NCBI RefSeq assembly: GCF_002078875.1 | Contig: NC_034410.1 | Coordinates: 75,608,661 to 75,672,660, forward strand | Length of the DNA: 64,000 nt | Reading direction: 5' to 3' | Source: Numida meleagris | Lineage: Eukaryota > Chordata > Aves > Galliformes > Numididae | Shown here: positions 36,591 to 48,939 of the stretch, in pieces | Layout of the letters: each line of letters opens with the position of its first letter | Position numbering within the stretch: the stretch's first letter is position 1 | Program-made: the position numbers and the translations under genes | The notes under the pieces: model-generated | The model's database searches: none | What the model was told of the DNA's origin: nothing | The model's input: only the letters and a program-made list of their open reading frames with translations

Positions 36591-38211
36591 AACAAAAACA
36601 ACCCTCATACTAAATAAAAACAAAAAAAAAAGTCAACATAATCTTAGTTAATAATGCTCATTTTGAATAGAATGCTGGGGAAACACTGTGAAAATAGAGA
36701 GGGCTAGGTAGATAAATGATTGTCCCAGTTAAGTGCGCAGACTTTTTTTAGTGTAGCAAGACTAATGGACACAGCATTAAACAAAATCAGCTGGGTTTAC
36801 TGAAAAGTTAAGGTGGTGTTATTCATGCTGCTGGTCTTAAGAATGCTGAGATTTGATATTCTTTTGTTTTTCTAGGGAAGAAAAAAAGCTTGGGAGTTGG
36901 GGGGAGGTGTGTGGAGGAATGGGGGAGCGGAGATGAATCTGTCCTATTGGCTATGCATTGGAGTGAAATTAGGTGAATGCTCTAAAACAACAGGATTTGA
37001 GGATCCTTAGCTTTGGTGCAATCAGCTGAGACACTGCAAGTGGAGTGAAAAGGGTCTTAAAGCTTTGAGTGACTCATGATCTAGGAAACACCTGGAGAAG
37101 ATGAAGTTTAAGCTATCTTATTTTGCCAGAGAGTAGATTAATTGGAGTCTGCTACTACGTCACTGGGAAGTGATTTCTGATGGAGGGCTTCTTAATTCTG
37201 TAGCAAATAAATCAATGAGATTTGGAGGTGGTGACTAAGATTAAACAGATTGATTTCAGAAGTAGGTTTAGACTTTCCATACTAATTGTAGTTCATCAGA
37301 AAAATAAAATGCTCAAATGACAGTATTTTAAATTCATTTAATTGAAGACTATATATATTTCTATGTATAGTCAGATTGGTAAATGATTCAGTTGTATATT
37401 GTGCCTTTGTATCTATGAATTCTTTGTTGAACTGATGCACTTCAGACATTACTATTTTGGTTGTCCTCAGTTGCTCACCAGTGTTCTTCAGTGTACTTAA
37501 TTGTATTTTTTAATATAATAAATATAGCTTTGATAAGTATTTTAGTATTTCACAATATCTGAATATTCAAATACTTAAGGTGTTGCATACGGCTTAGTTT
37601 CTTAATGATAATATAAACAAGGCTTAAGCTCTTTCATGCACCAATAAGGTATAGGCTTGGCTAACTATACAGGGCACAGGTTTTGAACAACCTTACTGTG
37701 AGATGATATGGAGTTTTGCAGTTTAAGCATGTCTGTTCTGCAGCTACAACCGCTTATCTAACGGATACTTCCAGTGCTTAATTTAGGGAGTGCTAATTAA
37801 ATTTGACTAAATTTTAAGCATCTTAAGCATATTAGAAAAGCAAGAGGGTTTTTTTTTCCCTTATTTTAAAGGATGGGGAGTCAGTGAGAGGTAATGGATT
37901 GATATTTCCAGTTCTTCTTTAAATCCCCTATGTAAGCAATACAGACCACTTTCTATGGTTGCAGAGTAAACTATAGACTGCTTGTGAGAAGTCCAGCTGC
38001 CAGGGGCTAGTGAGCTTTTGGCTGTGTAACAACCTGGTAAGACCCCTGGAAGTTAGACTTCCATTATTGGGTTTAAGGCTTCACCTTTTCAAGCCTTGAT
38101 GTGTCTCATATAATACCACTGGATTTTTTATTTCCTTAATATAGACAATTATATTTAGGGGGATTTATGTCAATTTTGATACACAGAGCTCTGTTAGCCT
38201 CAGCAGGCTTG

Positions 38212-38560
38212 AATGATGGGCCCGTGTGATCCTAGTGAGGTTCAACGAGGCCAGCTGTAAGGTGCTGGACTTGGGTCAAGGCGATTCCAGCTATGAGGAC
38301 AGACTGGGAGAAGAACTCATTGAGAGCAGCAGCCCTGTGGGAAGGGACTTGGGAGTTCTGGTGGACGAAAAGCTGGCCATGAGCCAGCAGTGTGCTCTTG
38401 CAGCCTGGAAGGCCAACTCTATCTTGGGCTGCATCAATAGCAGGGTGGCAGCAGGGAGAGGTTTTGTTTGTCCCCCTTTACTCTGCTGTTGTGAAGCCCC
38501 ATCTGGAGTACTGTCTCCAGGCTTGGGGCTCCCAGTATGAGAAGGATGCTAGTGTTAAAT
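38212..38560 (+). mobile_element. CR1 LINE fragment (short internal piece)
   Basis: About 350 bases in plus orientation from the region after the RT active site. Recognisable pieces are '[16 protein letters not shown]', '[19 protein letters not shown]', '[11 protein letters not shown]', then 'tactctgctgttgtgaagccccat' (given here only as a position marker near 38,480-38,505) and 'LGLPV'-like wording. It ends abruptly near 38,560 without the CR1 3' tail. Its wording differs from the 25.3-kb copy ([17 protein letters not shown] versus LHLGRNNHMHQYRL), so it belongs to another CR1 subfamily. One 104-codon frame (38,226-38,540) survives, but it is a transposon relic. Confidence 0.85.
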
Positions 38561-41500
38561 CTTAATATCCTGACACTCTACTCCTGGTGGTGCTGATTAG
38601 TAGGCAGTATTTTTTTTTAATCTACCTCCTAGTCCGTTTCCTAGTGTCTTTATCTGGCTGTGGTTTTTATTGCTTTTAATTAAGAGTTGCTCTGGTTCTT
38701 GTTTTGTCGGGAAGAGGATACTTAAACACCTGGTGTAGCCTTCCCTGCATCATAATGTCACATATCTGTGTATGAAGAAGAACAAAACTGTAAAAAGATT
38801 TAGATTGACAGTGAGATTCAAGTCACATGCATTGAGTCATAGGAGCAGTGAACTCCCATTTATGCTCAACCTTTCTAAAACGTTAGAAGTTGTTTGTATG
38901 TACAATGCTACTTGGTGCAAGAATCAGTTATTTTATTAGTAATGTGACAATAAGATGTTTATGGAATTATGAAATGTGTAATGGTGTTAACAGTGTCTTC
39001 TCACACTTAAGGAGGAGACCTTTTAACTGTGCTGCATTCTCACAAATGTTTCCTTTGGCAAGCTACCTTCTTGTGATTTATTTTAGTAAATATCTAGCTA
39101 AAGGGAACACTTGTGGGGAATTTGGTAAGAGCTCAATTGGTAGAAATGTTTCTTGGGAAATTGTAGTACCTGTAATGAATAATGGGGAGCTTTCAAAAAA
39201 TAATTCTTGTAGCGCTTTTTGGTTTTGCTTTCTAAACAGAGGAATTATGTGGACATTTTGAGTGCCTCTGTCCAGTTTATTCCAAAACTGCATACGTTAC
39301 CACTTTAAATTTTTGTTTTCCCAAAGTGTAGTGGCAATTACTGACTGTCTCTGAAGAGTAATGATCAGTATAACATAAACACCTTTAGATGATGCAAAAA
39401 TGACGTGCTGTAAGTTGACATGTAGTTTAGAAGAAGATACAGTTCTCCTAATAGTATAATGACCAAAGATGTCATCTTCTGGTGGTTTTTAATCATTTAC
39501 ACTTGTATCATGGATCAGATAAAAATGAAGCTATAGTACTTTTTCCTCTGTTATATGTAATGCGGCTCTTCAGTGAACAAGGAGTTCAGAAATAGATTAT
39601 CTCGTAACTAATTGAGAGAGAAATACATGTACAAATAGAAGAAGGTTCTTATTTTTATACTGTTTTTTAATAGCTGCATAGTTCAATGATATGTGGGTAA
39701 TTCTAAGTCTATATTAAAGACAGTACTGCTGCTAGGGTTTTAAATAGTACACTTGGCTATTTATCAGCAGAATAAATGTCCAAGAGCCACTTTTTCCCTC
39801 TGGACTTCTTCCTCCATACTGTAAACAGAATTCCGGTGTGTGAGTGCTCTACACTTGTGTGGAGAGATGTGCCATTGCCTTCTGTTGCAATTCAGTAAGG
39901 TGCTTTTTTCATAGGATTTTTTTTAATGGAATGCCAACATGTTCCTGTAATCACTCCATTTGAAGAGGCAAGCCCTTGGCCACTTAAAATAGTCTCTTTA
40001 TTTGTCGATGTTTTTTGTATTGTAGTATTTATACACCAAACATATTTTTTGTAGAATTCAGAAGAAACTGTGACTGTGGTCTCCTTTGGGGAATAGTGAA
40101 GTCTCAAAGTCCGGGAGCAATTCCCACAGTCTTCTGATGGGTTCTATACTGGCAGGCCTGCTAGTTGAGAAGTCATTCTCTGTTGCCTCTTGTACTGGTC
40201 TTTGAGTAAAGCATCAAAGTTTCTCTCTTCAGTAGTGACTAAACTGTGAAGCTTTTAAACAGTGTGGAGTTCTTGAGCCAGTTTGTGCTGTGCCAGGAAA
40301 GATGTGGGATTTTTGCTGCTGTTGGGCTGTATGGTCTGGCAGAGCTGCAGCCTTTGAAATGTGCAAGGACTAGCTTTGCATTGCAATCTGGGTCTAGAAC
40401 TGTCATTCTGGAGGGGAAGCCGCTGTGTTGAAGATAAGGATTTTAGAAAGGGGTACTGAAGATGCTTTCTTGATTTATACAAATCATGCTTGAAAGAGCA
40501 ATTGCAATGTCAGGTGAAATAAATAGCATTATATAAGGGGTCTTGAAACATCCCCAAGCTGAAGTAATCAGGACAAGATTCAGTCCAGTTTGCTGACAGT
40601 TTGCCTTCTGCATCCTTCCTTATGGTAAATCTACTAAAATTAATGGATGGGTGGTGGATTTAGTGGTAAATGCTTTAGTACGTATTGCAACTTAACAGAT
40701 AAAATATGCATCTTTCAAAAATACCTTCATAAAAGTGTGAGATGGTAATTTTAGCTAAAAAGCTTTTATTACAGTCTACAATGTTTGCTCATTTTGTAGC
40801 TCAGTCCAAGAAAAACTGTTTCTGTCTTCAGAATAATTAATAGTTATGTCCTTAGTGTCTGGAGACACCTGTTTGGAAATAGGTGTTTGCTGTGTGCTGT
40901 TGCAGTCATCAGATGTCTCTTTTTTTCAAAGGCCTGTTAAGACTACCTTTTGTTTAAGTGGATTAGGAATTGGCAAAATAATACACAAAAAGGCTACATA
41001 AATGCTCAAGAGGGAAACAGAAGAATAAAATCAAGTTCAAGATGATATGAAATGTTAGAACTTTTGTTTTCGCTTACAGAATCTCACACAAAAGTGTTCT
41101 CTTCTGTGCATGGGTATCCATTGACTTAACGGGTAAGCTTGATGGACGGAATCAGATCCACAGGCCATAGAGTCCTTTTTTGTTTAACAAAAAAAACTGC
41201 CATCCAGATGTTACAAGCATGTTCATTGTCATTTTTGAACTTGGTTTTGATGTTGATAATTAAGAGATTAACCGCTTACTTAGCAAATAGGGGGAGTAAA
41301 TGTGTTTTTGTGTACAGCCAGATGTCACGTTACTGTGCTGCATTATTTTTCCTTGAGATTAATAGTGCTTTGTCTGTCTCCCAGATGTATGCTGAACACC
41401 TGCCACTTTAATATCTGTCTAGGTCACAGTTAAAGGGAGTCTCTTCATTATGTATATATGCTGTATGAACATCTTCTTTAAACGCCTTTCTTCCAGCTTG

Positions 41501-44500
41501 TGCTGCTTCTGTTTCAGAGACTAGAGGATACACGCTGATCTGTGGAAGTGCAGGAAAAGTCCTTAGCTCACCTCCTTTCCTGACAGTGAGAGGGCTTTGT
41601 GTTTTCAAGCCCAATTTTATGGTGAATGTGAGAGCAGAGCCTTTTTCTGGCTTGGCCAAAACTTCTGTGCTGGTGCAGACATTGGAACGGAGAGTAACGG
41701 CTCTGTCTTTCACCTGCTAGTCCTGTCAGAAGAGCAGAGAGGTGTAAATTCACTTTGCCATCCCTTTACCTTCTGCGTGGTGTATCTGGCATCTGCTTAG
41801 CTTGTGAATAACGGCACTGCTATGCTCTTTGCGGGGCCTTGCCAACAGCAGAGCTACGAATGGAGCATGGTTCCTGCTAGGTGCCGTAGCTCCCCACTGG
41901 GCTCCCAGTGGCAGGGCTGAACGATGACAACATGCTCCTTGTGTTTTCCCTCTGCTACCATTTAACAAGCCTGCGTGTAAGGGGAGAGATTAATGCAGCT
42001 TTCTGTCTGCTGACTTGGGATAGCATTACAGCACTTGGCATTAGGAAGCTTAGGTTTTCTTTTATATGATGTGGTAGGATTTAGTATTTTTAGAAATAAT
42101 TTGGCACAGAAAAGCTGTCAGGCTTCTTAACTTGTTTTAGGAGACACTATCCCTTAGTAATTAGCAAAGTAAAATAGTATAAATTTAAGAACCTTTGTGT
42201 GGTGCACTCTGATCATTGTGTTTTGTCTGACTCTACCAGGAGAATGCCTGCTTGTTGTAGTAGTGCTGACAATAAGCCCTGCTCAGTTTGGGATTTAGTC
42301 AGGAAAAAGCTAGACCCGTAAGTCAGCCTCATTTCCTTAACCTAAATGTTCCTATGAATGGCTTTTTTAAGTAGTGAGGATGTACGTACTGTTGCTGGTC
42401 CACAGGAAAGAACAACTGCTGTCTTCCTCAATTCTGTGACTGAGAAAGGATGCAGCCTTTTTGTCCCTCCTCATAGGAAATCCAGCTGCTGTTTCTCAGA
42501 CTCAGCTCTGTACTCTTCTGCACAGGGTGACCTGTGCTGCTGAATGAGCTCTTGCTAAGGTTTCCAGACATGTTGTGGCCATGTCTTCATCTCCTGTCCA
42601 TCTTGCAGCATATTCCCCTCCTCAGAGGAAGAAAGGGTACAGAAGGAAGAAGTCTCTGTGTGATTTTTGCTGCTGTTAGGGAACGTCTCACTGTATAGTG
42701 GCTTCGTTTTTACTGTGCTTTTGAAGTGCTCTGTGCTGATAGACCAGAAATCACCATATTCAGGTATTTCAGGACATGGTCTGTTTCAGTAGCACTGTAG
42801 AAGATATTCTTTTTTTTTTTTTCCCCTTATGAACCAGGACCCATTCAAATCAGTTTATCTCTCGTACGATGTCCAAGTCCTAGAACAAGGAAGTTCTATG
42901 GAGAGGATTTTCTTTCCCACTGTGGCCTGTTTTACTGTATGAGTGCTGTTCTAACACTTTGCTATTCTTGCCTCTCTTTTGGGGACTCGATCAGTGTACT
43001 CTCCTGTCACGGAAGCAGAAAATTCTCCTCTTGAGTGTGAAGTTATGGAAGAAAATGCATAAATCTTCCTATTCTGCATCACTGCAGAAAGATGGGATTT
43101 AATTTTCAATACTGTAAGATCTGCTGAGCTGTGATGCTCCTGTAGTAGTTCTGTTTTAGTACTGTATCCTTAAGTCCAGAGCCCAGGCTACCTGTCCTTG
43201 CAATAAAATGAGTATTTCACTGAGGTAGATGGAGAGAAATAGATCTGCTTATCTTCTTCCATAAGTACTTTGAAAGTGTAAATGTAGCGTAAGAGTGAGA
43301 TATTTTTTCTAGCTGATGAAACTGGCATTTGTTTGCAATTGTGATATTATTAGGCTTGTTAAATAGTTTTAATATGGGATTTGAGACTACTTCTGGTACC
43401 TACAAGTAGATAGAGACTGCAGTTGCCAAAAATCAGTTGTCATTGCAGCTGCTTCCAATGTATGAAGATATGGAGTGTATTTTTCCAGTCTCACGTGTTT
43501 ATCTGTGATACAGGAACAACACTTGCAGATAAATGCCAACTATTTTTCATTTGCATCCAGTTCAGATGCTATTCAGAAGTCAGCTAAAATCACTCAAAAT
43601 TAATTTGTAAATGTTAAAATGTATCCTTTCATTTAATGACATATTTACATTGAAGTTTGAGGAAGAAAATGAGGTTACATGTTACTATGGAACTTAAATA
43701 AGCTACTGAAGCGAATTTTTGGAAAATAATTTAAAAAAAAATCCACCTGCTTGCTGTTAATTAGGAGACTATGATTTCTCAGGTGTCTGGGTGACAGAGC
43801 CAGGCAATTTTGGAGTGCACAGAGTAAACTTGTGCTCAAATGTCAGTATAAATTTTCAAGTGTATACTTATGTTCACTCATTCGCAGACTTCAACCTTTG
43901 ATAAATTGAAATGATCTTTAGCAGATATTAACGTATATTTCAGTAGGGTTGCATATTACAGGTGCTGAAGAGGAATTGAAATTTATTTTAGGGGCAAGCT
44001 TTTGAGATGTAGGGTTCATTAATGTTAAATTAAACATCTTGTTTCAATAAAAGAAGCATTACACTTTTATGATTACAAGTTTTAATGTGGGGAAAAAATA
44101 TTTTGGAACTTTTCTCTATGCTTCTCTTTTGAATGTGGTATTTCACTGAGATCCAGATTTGCCCCCCCCCCTAAAAATTAAACCATGTGTTATTAGTGTC
44201 CTGGCAAGTAATTTTTGCCCACATAACAACAGGGCTGCAAACAACTTCTTATAGTACTTTGGAAACTTTTTGAGAAGGTGAAGAAAAGGCCTGTAAGGAT
44301 GAATATTCATCAAAGTAGCAAGCCTATTACATGGTCCATCAATACAGTTAGGAGTGTTAGCTGAAGTCAGCAAGCGAAGGCTGGCTCTGCATTTTTGTGT
44401 TTTGTTGGGCATTTTGCTGATGTGTGGAGCTTGGATTTCTGCTGTAGGTGTGAAATGTGTCCTTTTCATATATTCAGCAGAAAGTCTATGGCTTACACAA

Positions 44501-45236
44501 ATCACAACTCACTAATATTTTGAAGTCTTATGTGAAGCTCAGGCTCTGTGCTGGGATACTGGTTGCTGCGTATTCTGTACAAGGTGTCTTTATAGTTTTT
44601 TCTAAGAAATTGTTCTGTTGGTGAATGCAGATATTCAATGTACAAGACTGAATGTGTTGTGTCTTTACTTCACTGCCAACAAAATAGCACTTGTTTCAGC
44701 CAAAGAGAATGGGCCTCTTGTCTTCCTTGCCCATTAAACCCCATTGGTCTGCACTCTCTCACTTCAGGATAGGATAAATTCAGCTTTTCTGTGAGCTGGT
44801 TGTATAATCCGTGTATCATGCAGGTTTTCCAAGTACTATGTCTTCTGTGACTGGCTTCCTCCTTGTATCTCCCGTTCTACCACAAATATTACTGAAGTGT
44901 AAAATTGAAGAATCTTGCTAGTGGAAATACCAGGTGTTTGTTGCTGGTGGAAGCTGTTTCTGCATGTAGTACAAAAAGTAAATCAGACCTGTTATTATGC
45001 AGCCGTCTGTGATAAACCTAAATGCCATTTACTCCATGTTTCTGCATGTAGAATGAAAGTAGGATGGAAAACATTTGGAGTTTAAGGAATATGACTGTTG
45101 CCATCCAGTTCTGAGTTGACTAGACCTTCTTAGCAGATCTCAGAGAAAACTGGATGACTTTAGCATTAAGAAAGCATCAAGTTCTGCTAGGAGAAAAGAC
45201 ATTTACTTTGCTTAAAAATGTAAGGGAAGGGAGTAA
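38561..45236. other. Putative intron, no exon seen
   Basis: No recognised exon or transposon in this 6.7-kb stretch. A 123-codon plus-strand frame at 38,890-39,261 and a 120-codon minus-strand frame at 44,143-44,505 have no family resemblance. A mildly GC-richer patch with several CpGs lies at 41,560-41,960. Simple repeats include T13 at 42,810-42,822 and C10 at 44,162-44,171. Confidence 0.5.
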
Positions 45237-45468
45237 GAATCACAGAATGGCTTCAGTTGGAAGGTACCTTAAAGATCATCTGGTTTCAACCCCTCTGTCA
45301 TGGGCATGGACGCCTTCCACTTGACCATGCTGCCCAAAGCCCCATCCAGCTTGGCCTCGCATGCCTCCGCAGCTTCTCTGGGCAACCTGTTCCAGTGCCT
45401 CTCCACACTCATATTTTTAAATTTATTTCAAATATCTAATCTAAATCTACCCTCTTTTAGTTTAAACA
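45237..45468 (-). mobile_element. CR1 LINE 3'-end fragment, reverse orientation
   Basis: The plus strand shows the reverse complement of a CR1 tail: 'aatcacagaatggc', 'gttggaaggtacctt', 'aaagatcatctgg', 'ttcaacccc', 'gggcaacctgttccagtgcc', then 'tctaatctaaatctaccctc' and 'agtttaaaca'. It covers the last 230 or so bases of the element. It is noncoding and moderately diverged, and its orientation is opposite to most of the CR1 copies in the window. Confidence 0.9.
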
Positions 45469-46656
45469 AAGATTTAAACAAGGAGGGGGGAGGAAGGTAT
45501 AAGTTAGGTTTCTTTTTATCTAGCATGGATGGTGAACAATATCACATAAAACATGCTGAAAATGTTCAAGATGGTTAAGCTTGATTTAAAAACAAACAAA
45601 AAAATATCCCAAACCTACATTTGTTACTGCTTATGTACTGTGTGGTACTGAAGTCAAAGTTTGTAAGATAATAAATTCAGGATGTTGTATCCAATTTTGT
45701 TTTGACTGGTTTTGTGTGACCCCCTCTCCCCTTTGATCTATGGGTGAAAGTAGCTGAGATAACAAAAATGAGTAAACTTCAGTTCTAAAATGCAGGTGGT
45801 TTATTTCTCTGAATCTATACTAATACAAGTGTGTGCATTTTTTGGGAGCATTTGAATAGGATGTGTAACATATTTTGAGCTGATTTATGACCAGACCTGT
45901 ATATGTTTATGGAAAAATCATGAGCTTGCTTATCCTATCTCTCAAGACTATATGCAATTCTTGAAGACAGGAAAAAAAAAATAGTTGTTTACTTTCCTTA
46001 ATAAACAGTGGTATTTCTTGAGCATGTTGGGCCTTACTTTATAATGTTATTCATACTGTCACTGTGCCTAGGGCTTCACTAAAGCTAATGAATAAATGCA
46101 TCAGCTAGATGTACAAGGAACCAGTTCAGCTGGAAGGCTGATTCTGAATTATATCAAGGAATGCTTGGAGAAGAACCAAGCTAACCAAAATACCTACATG
46201 GTTAGGCATTGTAAATTTGCAGTTGGTGATAAAACTTAATATAAAGCTGCTGCTTCCTCCAGTATAATGCACTGTCCTGAATTTGGCTCTTTACTCCCCT
46301 AATATGTGATGAGAAATAAAAGCAATGAAATGGGAAGGCTGTGAGCAGTGAGTGGAGGGCTGTGGAAGTGCATCCTTTGCTTTCTTGTGCCTGCCTGATG
46401 TCTGTCTGGGGTGAAATAATGGACAACAAAATGTTGGTAAATTTTATCAGTCCTTTCTTGCAACAAAGGCTGATTAACTTATTTCAATGAGGCATAAGTA
46501 ATTGGTGATAAACGTGCATAGAGGATCAGGTTTGGAGGGCAAAAAGATTACCAAGCCTTAAAAACTCTTAAGTACAAGAAAATGATGCCTCAGACAGGAT
46601 TAAAACAGAAATTTTACCCTTACACTTTCAGATGTCTGCTAAGCACAAAAGGATTA

Positions 46657-46675
46657 GGGGAGGGAGGGGGGGAGG
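46657..46675 (+). other. G-quadruplex motif in the putative intron
   Basis: GGGG, GGG and a seven-G run are separated by single A residues and followed by AGG. The long run can supply two G tracts, so four tracts with one-base loops are available. If the region is transcribed rightward, the motif is also present in the RNA. Confidence 0.55.
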
Positions 46676-46959
46676 AAAAGAGATGTGTAAAAGGCTATTT
46701 GTTGCATGCTCACCCAGAATGGGTATTATTTCTTTTTTTCAAAGGATATGCTCCTATAGACTTCTGTCCAACCCATGAATTTCGAAGAAATGGGAGTAAA
46801 TTAATTTAGTCGGTACACTCTAATCCTTCTTATTGTGTGTGTACATGACTGCAATAGCAGTCTTAAAGTTGATCTGATTGGAAACATATGGGTTTGGAAG
46901 CACCAGAAGGAATATATTGTAGGGAGGGTGCTCCAGGGACTAATGGATCCAAACACAGA

Positions 46960-46981
46960 TTTTTTTTTTTTGGGGGGGGGG
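46960..46981 (+). repeat. T12-G10 homopolymer junction
   Basis: Twelve T residues pass directly into ten G residues with no spacer. The flanking 200 bases (46,890-47,090) are GC-richer and do not match the CR1, LTR or mariner sequences here. It may be an assembly-sensitive site. Confidence 0.8.
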
Positions 46982-47328
46982 ACCTGGGTAAAGGATGGTA
47001 ATCAAGGCCTGAAGGCCCTTGGGGTGGAAAGGCTGTCACTGGTAGCTCTGAGGGCTGTGGGGAGCACTGCCCAGAGCACCTTGTGATTTCCAGAGAGGAT
47101 GAGTCAACTTTGTTGCCTATAAAATTTGCTACAGCGTTACTGTAGTAATCTAGCCGCGTCTCCTACAGACAGACTCTGCTTGAGTCCTCAAAGCATTAAA
47201 TCTTAGGGGAATCTGTAGGATGGGCGTTTGTGGGGTTTAATATGCATTCTCCACAAATGCACCATCTGTGAGCGGTTAAGTACTGAAAAAACATTTTGAA
47301 AACAAGTAGAAGAACCACCAGCAACCAT

Positions 47329-47896
47329 TGTCCTGGTTTCAGCTGGGATGGAGTTGCTTCTTTTCACAGTATCTGATATGATGATATGTTTTGGCTTCAG
47401 GAAAAAAAAGTGTTGATGACAAAGCGATGTTTTAGCTGTTGCTGGGCAGTGCTGTACAGAACCAAGGATGTTTCAGTTTCTTAGCTTCTCCTATTGCCCT
47501 GCCAGTGGGCAGCTGGGGGTGCACAAGCAGCTATGAGGGGACAGAACCAGGACAGCTGACCCAAACTAGCCATAGGGATATTTCATACCATAACACATCA
47601 CACAAAATAAAAAAAATAAAAAATGGTACAACTAAGGGGAGTTGGCGAGAGGGCAGCTGCTGCTTGAGGACTGACTGGGCATCTATATGTCAGTGGGTAG
47701 TGAGCAATCACTTTGTGCATCCCTTGTTTTGTGAATATGTGTATATACATGAATAATTATCACTTGTTATTTCTCTTCTGTCTTTGTAACTAGTTCTTTA
47801 TTTCAGTGTATGAGTTTCAATTCTCTCCCCCATCCTGCTGGAAGCAGATGAGTGAGCTTTGTGGTGTTTAGTTGCTTGCTGCATTAAAACATGACA
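47329..47896 (+). mobile_element. Solo LTR of an avian endogenous retrovirus (probably ERVL-type)
   Basis: A 568-base unit begins TGTCCTGGTTTCAGCTGGGA and ends with ACATGACA, giving the TG...CA ends of an LTR. The inner wording is that of a common bird LTR family: 'ggtgcacaagcagct', 'ccaggacagctgacccaaa', 'gggatatttcatacca', and near the right end 'ttctctcccccatcctgctgg' (about 47,820-47,842). The flanks read ACCAT on the left (47,324-47,328) and ACCAC on the right (47,897-47,901), a 5-bp target duplication with one mismatch. A 5-bp duplication fits ERVL-type elements. No retroviral genes and no second LTR are present, so this is a solo LTR left by recombination. It carries no coding capacity. 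Confidence 0.8.
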
Positions 47897-48393
47897 ACCA
47901 CTAAGGTGTTTGTTATGCTTCAGTCCTTAAGTGCTGCTTGCATGGGTGGTGCTGGGTGGTGGACCTGGCTGGGCTGTGAGATGTGAACACAATCTTAGGA
48001 TATTGGTTTGCATCATAAGGCGGTCTGGATGAGCAGAATTTAATAAAGTAAATAAGGAACAGGAAAAACTTCTGTTCACATAAATTATGAGTTACTTTGA
48101 TATAAGGAAATTAATTTGAAAATTCAATTTCAGATGATTCCCTAGAAGCATTACATGTATCTTCACCAGCAGTAAACTGATCACTTGTTACCCTGAACCT
48201 GGTTATCCGCTCTAATAGCTGCGGGGATTTGAAGACTTCTTCAGTAAGAAAGCAGTCATTTTTATGTGATCCCATCCAAGATTTGTCCTAGTGATGATGA
48301 AGAAATTCACTTGTCCAAAAGATACTATGGATAGTCCATCCAGAATTACACTTACATGAAGATGTAAAGATTAGAAGGTGAATGAATAACACA
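47897..48393. other. Short spacer between solo LTR and mariner copy
   Basis: About 500 bases of ordinary AT-rich DNA with no feature I can support. Confidence 0.6.
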
Positions 48394-48939
48394 CAAGGGC
48401 TGGTCTCAAATGCTTCCTATTTTATTGTGTTGGCTCATGACATCAGAAGTGCTTGTTGGTGGTATGGCAGTAGAGGCTGAACCTTCCTTCCAATATTCCG
48501 TTACATTTTGTTGCTATGTAACAGATGGCAGCAGAGGGGCAGTCTGACAGAATGGTGTCTGACATGGAAGTGTGGATGGAGCAAAAATGTGTCACTGAAT
48601 TCCTCCATGTAGGAAAAAAAATGGCACCCGCTGATATTTATCAACCCTTGCTGAACGTTTATGGATATCAAATAGTGGATGTGAGCACAGTGAGGCTGCA
48701 GGCGGTGTGTTTCAGCAATGGTGACAGTGGGGCACCTCTAGTGGTGCAGATTGTTACCAGGACAGCATGCAGGCTTTTTTCATTTTTGGTGAAAATGCAT
48801 AGTTAATGGTGGTGATTGTGTTGCAAAATAGTGTTTTGTAGCTGAGGATTTTCTCTCTCAAGTAGTGTTCTTGTGCTCTTGTATCTGTTGTAGTTTCTAT
48901 GGAAATAAATAGGAGGCATTACTTTCACAGTGACCCGTA
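48394..48939 (+). mobile_element. Mariner-type (Galluhop-like) element, internally deleted copy 1
   Basis: The right end reads 'aggaggcattactttc', the reverse complement of the left-end wording seen in copy 2 ('gaaagtaatgcctcct'). The left end here has decayed ('ggtctcaaatgcttcct'). The flanks are CA on the left and TA on the right, close to the TA duplication of mariner elements. Inside is a 5' transposase remnant (see 48,525-48,806) followed directly by the element's 3' segment ('ttgcaaaatagtgttttgta', 'ttgttgtagtttctatgg'). The DDE catalytic region is missing, so the copy is about 546 bases instead of the roughly 1.2 kb I recall for the full element. It shares this structure with the copy at 62,192. 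Confidence 0.85.
48525..48806 (+). pseudogene. Mariner transposase N-terminal remnant
   Basis: A 93-codon frame beginning within the mariner copy. Residues about 17-65 correspond to the N-terminal helix-turn-helix DNA-binding domain of mariner transposases (pieces such as VTEFLHVGKKMAPADIYQ and VDVSTVRLQAVCF, where W and R residues usual near 'VRRW' have changed). After 'NGDSGAPL' the frame enters 3' element sequence with no catalytic DD(D/E) residues. It is a relic and is unlikely to be translated or active. Confidence 0.75.

Larger units (their letters stand above)
33186..38211. other. Putative intron, one unclassified GC-richer segment
   Basis: Mostly AT-rich DNA without a recognised exon. 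A GC-richer segment at 35,830-36,120 stands out and has its own entry. An 11-G run lies at 36,580-36,590, and a G-rich purine stretch lies at about 36,870-36,935. No open frame here is longer than 104 codons. Confidence 0.5.
45469..47328. other. Putative intron with one odd segment
   Basis: No exon recognised. A quadruplex-capable G tract lies at 46,657-46,675. A segment at about 46,890-47,090 contains a T12-G10 homopolymer junction and GC-richer DNA of unknown origin. Other sequence is ordinary. Confidence 0.5.
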
